Source: VGCC01 sp044375955
GTDB lineage: Bacteria > Actinomycetota > Actinomycetes > S36-B12
Assembly (NCBI GenBank): GCA_044375955.1
Contig: JBILLS010000025.1
Span: 1-27,817, forward strand
Reading direction: 5' to 3'
DNA: 27,817 nt
Below, piece after piece: positions 24,724 through 27,817 of this stretch. The position numbers were made by a program, and so were the translations under genes. Below the pieces are notes generated by a model that worked only from the letters and a program-made list of their open reading frames with translations, was not told the origin of the DNA and ran no database searches. Numbering within the stretch: the stretch's first letter is position 1; the number at the start of each line of letters is the position of its first letter.

Positions 24724-25155
24724 ATGTCGAAGGTCCTGGTCCTCAACGGACCCAACCTGAACAGGCTCGGCACCCGCGAACCCGACGTATATGGCTCGGG
24801 GACCTACGAGGAGTTGGGCCAGGCCCTCTCGGCCGCAGCGGCCGAACTCGGCGTCACCATCGAGATGCGCCAGACCAACGATGAGTCCGAGATGCTGTCC
24901 TGGCTCCACGAGGCCGCCGACCACGCGACGCCCGTGATCCTGAATCCGGCGGCGTTCACGCACTATTCCTATGCGTTGCGCGACGCATGCGCGTTGTTGA
25001 CGGCGCCGATCATCGAGGTGCACCTGTCGAATCCCATGGCCCGGGAGGAGTTTCGTCACACCTCGGTGGTGTCCGGCGTGGTGACGGGGACAATCTCGGG
25101 ACTGGGATTCGACTCGTATCTCCTCGCTCTGCGCGCCATCGCCGCGCGCGTCTAG
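24724..25155 (+). CDS. aroQ: Type II 3-dehydroquinate dehydratase
   Basis: AroQ dehydrates 3-dehydroquinate to 3-dehydroshikimate as a dodecamer. The 143-aa product carries LVLNGPNLNRLGTREP (5-20) with N12 and R18, catalytic Y23 (DVYGSGT), N74 and H80 (LNPAAFTHYSYALRD), H100 (EVHLSN) and R111 (EEFRHTSV). All known active-site residues are present. It has its own leaderless-type promoter although it follows aroB directly. Confidence 0.96.
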   Translation: MSKVLVLNGPNLNRLGTREPDVYGSGTYEELGQALSAAAAELGVTIEMRQTNDESEMLSWLHEAADHATPVILNPAAFTHYSYALRDACALLTAPIIEVHLSNPMAREEFRHTSVVSGVVTGTISGLGFDSYLLALRAIAARV

Positions 25156-25158
25156 ACC

Positions 25159-26223
25159 GTGGACTACGCCCGCCGGCGCGAGCTCCTTGCGCAAGCGATC
25201 ACGCCTGAGTCCGCGTACGTCACGGCCGATCCGGTCACGATCCGCTACTTGACTGGATTCACCGGCAGCAGTGCGAGCCTCGCAGTCTCGGCAGGGGGCG
25301 TGGTCCTGGTGACCGATGGTCGGTATCGCGACCAGGTCGCGGCCGAGTGCCCCGACATCATCCCGACAATCGATCGCAACGGCTTCGCAGCCGTGGCGGA
25401 AGATCTGCGGGGGCGGGGAGTGCACCACGTGAGTGTCGCGCCGACGACCCCCGCAGTGCAGGTGGAACTTCTGCGTGCCTCCGTCGGTGACGTCACGGTG
25501 GATCGTGAGGACCCGGTTGGAGTCTTGCGGCAGACCAAGGATGAGCCCGAGTTAGCGGCCCTGCGCGAGGCGTGCGCGATCACAGCGACAGCATTGATGG
25601 AGATCGCCCGCGGAATCCGCGTCGGTGATCGCGAGGTCGACATCGCCCGTCGCCTCGAGGCGGAGTTCGGTCGCCGTGGTGCCGAGGATCGGGCATTCCC
25701 CACGATCGTGGCGACCGGCGCCCACTCGGCGATTCCCCATCACCGTCCGACCGAGACGGTGCTCGCGTCGGGGGATCTCCTCGTGATCGACTGTGGTGCC
25801 CGCGTGCGCGGCTACCACGCAGATATGACGCGCACGTTCGTCGTCGGGGCGGCCGCCACGGAGCAGCAGCGTGAACTCCATTCGATCGTGGCCGAGGCAG
25901 CCGCGCGCGGACGCGCAGCCGCGCGGCCGGGTGTCCGTTGCGCAGACATTGATGCTGCGGCACGCGGTGTGATCGTGGATCGGGGATATGCCGATGCGTT
26001 TACACATGGAACCGGGCACGCCGTGGGATTGGTCATCCACGAGGCCCCGATGCTCAACGCCGACTCGCTGGGTACCCTTGGCGCCGGCATGGCGGTGACC
26101 GTCGAACCGGGGATCTACCTTCCCGAGTTCGGCGGTGTGCGGATCGAGGACACCCTCGAAATCGTTCCCGAGGGGGGCGTCGTGCTGACCGAGGCCCCGC
26201 GCGACCTCATGCGTGTGGGATAG
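25159..26223 (+). CDS. pepQ: M24 family aminopeptidase (Xaa-Pro peptidase type)
   Basis: The 354-aa product has a creatinase-type N-terminal domain (YLTGFTGSSASL, 30-41; TDGRYRDQ, 52-59) and the pita-bread metallopeptidase domain. The five metal ligands are visible: D211 and D222 (LLVIDCGARVRGYHADMTR), H287 (GTGHAVG), E316 (VTVEPGIY) and E330 (GVRIEDT). It probably removes residues next to proline in peptides. GTG at 25159 is three bases after aroQ and has no ribosome site, so it depends on translational coupling. The aroQ-pepQ-efp order is common. Whether it is an aminopeptidase (PepP-like) or a dipeptidase (PepQ) cannot be settled from motifs. Confidence 0.9.
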   Translation: MDYARRRELLAQAITPESAYVTADPVTIRYLTGFTGSSASLAVSAGGVVLVTDGRYRDQVAAECPDIIPTIDRNGFAAVAEDLRGRGVHHVSVAPTTPAVQVELLRASVGDVTVDREDPVGVLRQTKDEPELAALREACAITATALMEIARGIRVGDREVDIARRLEAEFGRRGAEDRAFPTIVATGAHSAIPHHRPTETVLASGDLLVIDCGARVRGYHADMTRTFVVGAAATEQQRELHSIVAEAAARGRAAARPGVRCADIDAAARGVIVDRGYADAFTHGTGHAVGLVIHEAPMLNADSLGTLGAGMAVTVEPGIYLPEFGGVRIEDTLEIVPEGGVVLTEAPRDLMRVG

Positions 26224-26245
26224 GAAACGACGACCGGGAGAAGTA

Positions 26246-26809
26246 ATGGCCACCACGAACGACCTGAAGAACGGCATGGTGCTGAAGATCGACGGCCAAC
26301 TGTGGTCGGTGGTGGAGTTCCAGCACGTCAAGCCGGGCAAGGGCGGGGCCTTCGTACGCTCCAAGCTCAAGAACGTTCTCTCGGGAAAGGTTGTCGACCG
26401 AACCTTCAACGCCGGCGTCAAGGTCGAGACCGCGACCGTCGATCGCCGCGATATGCAGTACCTCTACAAGGACGGCGATGACTGGATTTTCATGGACACC
26501 ACGTCCTACGACCAGGTGCCGGTTCCGGCGGCGGTGGTGGGGGATAGCGCCGATTACCTCCTGGAGAACCAGGTCGCGCAGATCTCGATGCACGAGGGAT
26601 CGCCGATCATCGTGGACCTTCCCGCCTCGGTCGAGTTGATGATCACCTACACGGAGCCGGGCCTGCAGGGTGATCGGTCGACCGGTGGCACCAAGCCCGC
26701 CACGCTGGAGACCGGGGCAGAGATCCAGGTGCCGCTGTTCATCGAACCGAACACCAAGGTCAAGGTGGATACGCGCGACGGCTCGTATCTGGGTCGTGTC
26801 AACGACTAG
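26246..26809 (+). CDS. efp: Translation elongation factor P
   Basis: EF-P relieves ribosome stalling at consecutive prolines. I chose ATG at 26246 (187 aa, MATTNDLKNG) with GGGAG at 26236-26240; the frame is open back to 26213. The tip loop reads HVKPGKGGAFVR (27-38) with K32 at the functional position. Domains II and III follow, with the C-terminal EPGLQGDRSTGGTKPATLETGA and RDGSYLGRV segments. G34 stands where I would expect proline in many actinobacterial EF-Ps. The stop overlaps the nusB start by one base (TAGTG). Confidence 0.96.
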   Translation: MATTNDLKNGMVLKIDGQLWSVVEFQHVKPGKGGAFVRSKLKNVLSGKVVDRTFNAGVKVETATVDRRDMQYLYKDGDDWIFMDTTSYDQVPVPAAVVGDSADYLLENQVAQISMHEGSPIIVDLPASVELMITYTEPGLQGDRSTGGTKPATLETGAEIQVPLFIEPNTKVKVDTRDGSYLGRVND

Positions 26810-27234
26810 TGACCGCACGATCCAAGGCCCGAAAGCGGGCCCTCGACGTCCTCTTCGAGGCCGATAGCAAGGGTGTCCCGATCCCGAGCGTCCTCGCCGA
26901 GCACATTCGGCGACGCCGGGCCGAGGGATCACCGGATCTCAACGAGTACTCGGTGGCCCTGGTGGAGGGCGTTGCTGCGAATCTGCCCGCGGTCGACGAA
27001 CGCATCGAGGGTGCGGCGGTCGGGTGGTCCCTGGATCGGATGCCCGATGTCGATCGGGCCATCGCACGCCTGGCCACGTACGAGATCCTCTTCGTCCAGG
27101 AGGTGCCGGACGGGGTGGCGATCTCGGAGGCGGTGGAGCTGGCGACGGACCTCTCGACGGCCGAGTCCCCACGATTCATCGCGGGTCTCCTGCACGCCAT
27201 CGCCGGGGGATCCGGTCCCGCAGACCAGGCCTAG
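26809..27234 (+). CDS. nusB: Transcription antitermination factor NusB
   Basis: NusB binds rRNA boxA with S10 and helps antitermination of rRNA operons. The 141-aa all-helical product opens with SKARKRALDVLFEAD (5-19), the Arg-rich RNA-binding helix, and has ERIEGAAVGWSLDRMPDVDRAI and VAISEAVELATDLSTAESPRFIAGLL, which are the family's C-terminal motifs. GTG at 26809 shares a base with the efp stop. The next base after its stop is the 3' end of the opposite-strand tRNA. Confidence 0.95.
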   Translation: MTARSKARKRALDVLFEADSKGVPIPSVLAEHIRRRRAEGSPDLNEYSVALVEGVAANLPAVDERIEGAAVGWSLDRMPDVDRAIARLATYEILFVQEVPDGVAISEAVELATDLSTAESPRFIAGLLHAIAGGSGPADQA

Positions 27235-27308
27235 TGCCCCGGGTGGGATTCGAACCCACACTGGACGGTGTTTGAGACCGCTTCCTCTGCCGGTTGGGAT
27301 ACCGGGGC
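27235..27308 (-). tRNA. tRNA-Leu(CAA)-like, class I size (short variable loop)
   Basis: Read on the minus strand, a complete 74-nt cloverleaf forms: acceptor GCCCCGG/CCGGGGC (7 bp), T8 A9, D-stem TCC/GGA with an 11-nt loop containing GG, anticodon stem GCGGT/ACCGT (one G-T), loop CTCAAAC giving anticodon CAA, a 5-nt variable loop CCAGT, T-arm GTGGG/CCCAC with TTCGAAT, and discriminator A. CCA is not encoded. CAA reads UUG (Leu). A73, the D-loop style and A15-U48 fit leucine, but the variable loop is class I rather than the long arm of bacterial tRNA-Leu. Its 3' base abuts the nusB stop. Confidence 0.85.
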
Positions 27309-27317
27309 GCTGCGCCA

Positions 27318-27323
27318 AGGGTA
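27318..27323 (-). promoter_or_regulatory. Candidate -10 box TACCCT for the tRNA
   Basis: On the minus strand TACCCT ends nine bases before the mature tRNA 5' end at 27308, so a transcript would carry only a few leader bases for RNase P to remove. It diverges from the plus-strand TAGCGT box at 27342. Confidence 0.4.
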
Positions 27324-27341
27324 GCCAGCAGCGCGACGGCG

Positions 27342-27347
27342 TAGCGT
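27342..27347 (+). promoter_or_regulatory. Candidate leaderless -10 box TAGCGT for the response regulator
   Basis: TAGCGT ends exactly six bases before the GTG at 27354, the same geometry as the other leaderless genes here. No ribosome site is close enough to serve that GTG. Confidence 0.55.
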
Positions 27348-27353
27348 GACGGC

Positions 27354-27817
27354 GTGGAGTCGATGGGCGTGCGGGTCGTCGTTGTCGAAGACGAGGCGAT
27401 CATCCGAATGGATCTCGTGGAAACCCTGCAGGAACTCGGGTACTCAGTGGTGGGAGATGCCGCGGACGGCGCCTCCGGTGTCGAGGTGGTGCGATCGACC
27501 CGGCCGGACGTCGTCTTCATGGACGTGAACATGCCGGTGATGGATGGAATCAGCGCCACCCGGGTCATCGTGGACGAGGACCTCGCCGCGGTGGTGATGG
27601 TGACGGCGTATGCCCAACGCTCCGTGGTGGACGAGGCGGTGGCCGCAGGAGCCTCCGGTTACATCGTGAAGCCCTTCAATAGCTCGGACCTGGCCCCGGC
27701 GATCGAGGTCGCCGTGGCGCAGCGGGGGCAGATGCGGGCCCTGCGGGATCAGGTCGAATCCCTTGCCGAGCGGGCCCACGCACGCACCCTCGTGGAGGAG
27801 GCGACCACGCTGCTCAG
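27354..27817 (+). CDS. pdtaR: ANTAR-type response regulator (PdtaR-like), cut by the window edge
   Basis: The visible 154 codons hold a complete receiver domain: E12/D13 acid pocket, phospho-acceptor D57 in VVFMDVNMPVMDG (53-65), T84 (VMVTAYA) and K106 (YIVKPFN). A linker helix (about 122-143) leads to TLVEEATTLL, which matches the start of an ANTAR RNA-binding domain; the rest is outside the window. PdtaR proteins bind RNA hairpins to prevent termination when phosphorylated by the PdtaS kinase. GTG at 27354 is favoured by the -10 spacing; ATG at 27363 is an alternative. No kinase gene is visible here. Confidence 0.88.
   Translation, partial: MESMGVRVVVVEDEAIIRMDLVETLQELGYSVVGDAADGASGVEVVRSTRPDVVFMDVNMPVMDGISATRVIVDEDLAAVVMVTAYAQRSVVDEAVAAGASGYIVKPFNSSDLAPAIEVAVAQRGQMRALRDQVESLAERAHARTLVEEATTLL

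Noticed and set aside
26221..26226. TAGGAA after pepQ as a -10 box for efp
   Set aside because: It lacks the final T of TANNNT, and efp has a good ribosome site within a short gap, so co-transcription with pepQ is simpler.
1..27817. CRISPR arrays, insertion sequences, prophage genes, attachment sites, toxin-antitoxin or defence genes
   Set aside because: No direct-repeat/spacer series, transposase or integrase motifs, terminal inverted repeats or compositional break was seen on either strand.

Overview
This is a gene-dense, GC-rich stretch of an actinobacterial (Actinomycetota) chromosome. Three things point that way: the gene order ruvC-ruvA-ruvB-yajC-secD-secF-apt-rel, then hisS-aspS, rarA-alaS-ruvX-mltG-aroE and aroC-aroK-aroB-aroQ-pepQ-efp-nusB; the heavy use of GTG starts (16 of the 29 genes as called here, against 12 ATG and one probable TTG); and the many TANNNT -10 boxes placed exactly 6-7 nt before a start codon, as in leaderless actinobacterial mRNAs. 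The lineage cannot be narrowed further from the sequence alone. I see no insertion sequence, phage gene, CRISPR array, integrase or region of deviant composition.

Layout. Positions 1-2141 hold the RuvABC Holliday-junction system, coupled by GTGA overlaps. Positions 2154-5850 carry the Sec accessory genes yajC, secD and secF, then apt. Positions 5889-8135 encode a bifunctional RelA/SpoT-type (p)ppGpp enzyme. A two-gene minus-strand island (8132-10232) encodes a membrane-anchored cyclophilin followed by a three-repeat DUF349 protein; its last stop codon interlocks with the rel stop. A divergent promoter pair at about 10256-10279 separates the island from a metallo-beta-lactamase-fold hydrolase, hisS and aspS. 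A GNAT acetyltransferase, rarA, a small DUF6167-like membrane protein, alaS, ruvX, mltG and aroE follow. A lone short prepilin peptidase then precedes the shikimate block aroC-aroK-aroB-aroQ, an M24 peptidase, efp and nusB. A minus-strand tRNA abuts the nusB stop, and the window ends inside a PdtaR-type response regulator running off the right edge.

Functional themes are DNA repair and replication (ruvABC, rarA, ruvX in part), protein export, stringent response and purine salvage, aminoacylation (His, Asp, Ala), envelope growth (mltG), aromatic precursor synthesis (five of the seven shikimate-pathway steps: aroB, aroQ, aroE, aroK, aroC), and translation/transcription factors (efp, nusB).

Most of the window is ordinary core genome. 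The observation most worth a second look is the tRNA at 27235-27308: anticodon CAA (Leu), discriminator A73, a leucine-style D-arm and an A15-U48 Levitt pair, but a 5-nt variable loop instead of the long class II arm expected of bacterial tRNA-Leu. Other points of interest are the repeated leaderless promoter architecture, including two cases where the upstream gene's TAG stop is the first half of the next gene's TAGGCT box, a very tight divergent promoter pair, and an EF-P loop reading PGKGG rather than the PGKGP I associate with actinobacterial EF-P. No intergenic stretch exceeds 300 bases and I see no convincing intrinsic terminator.
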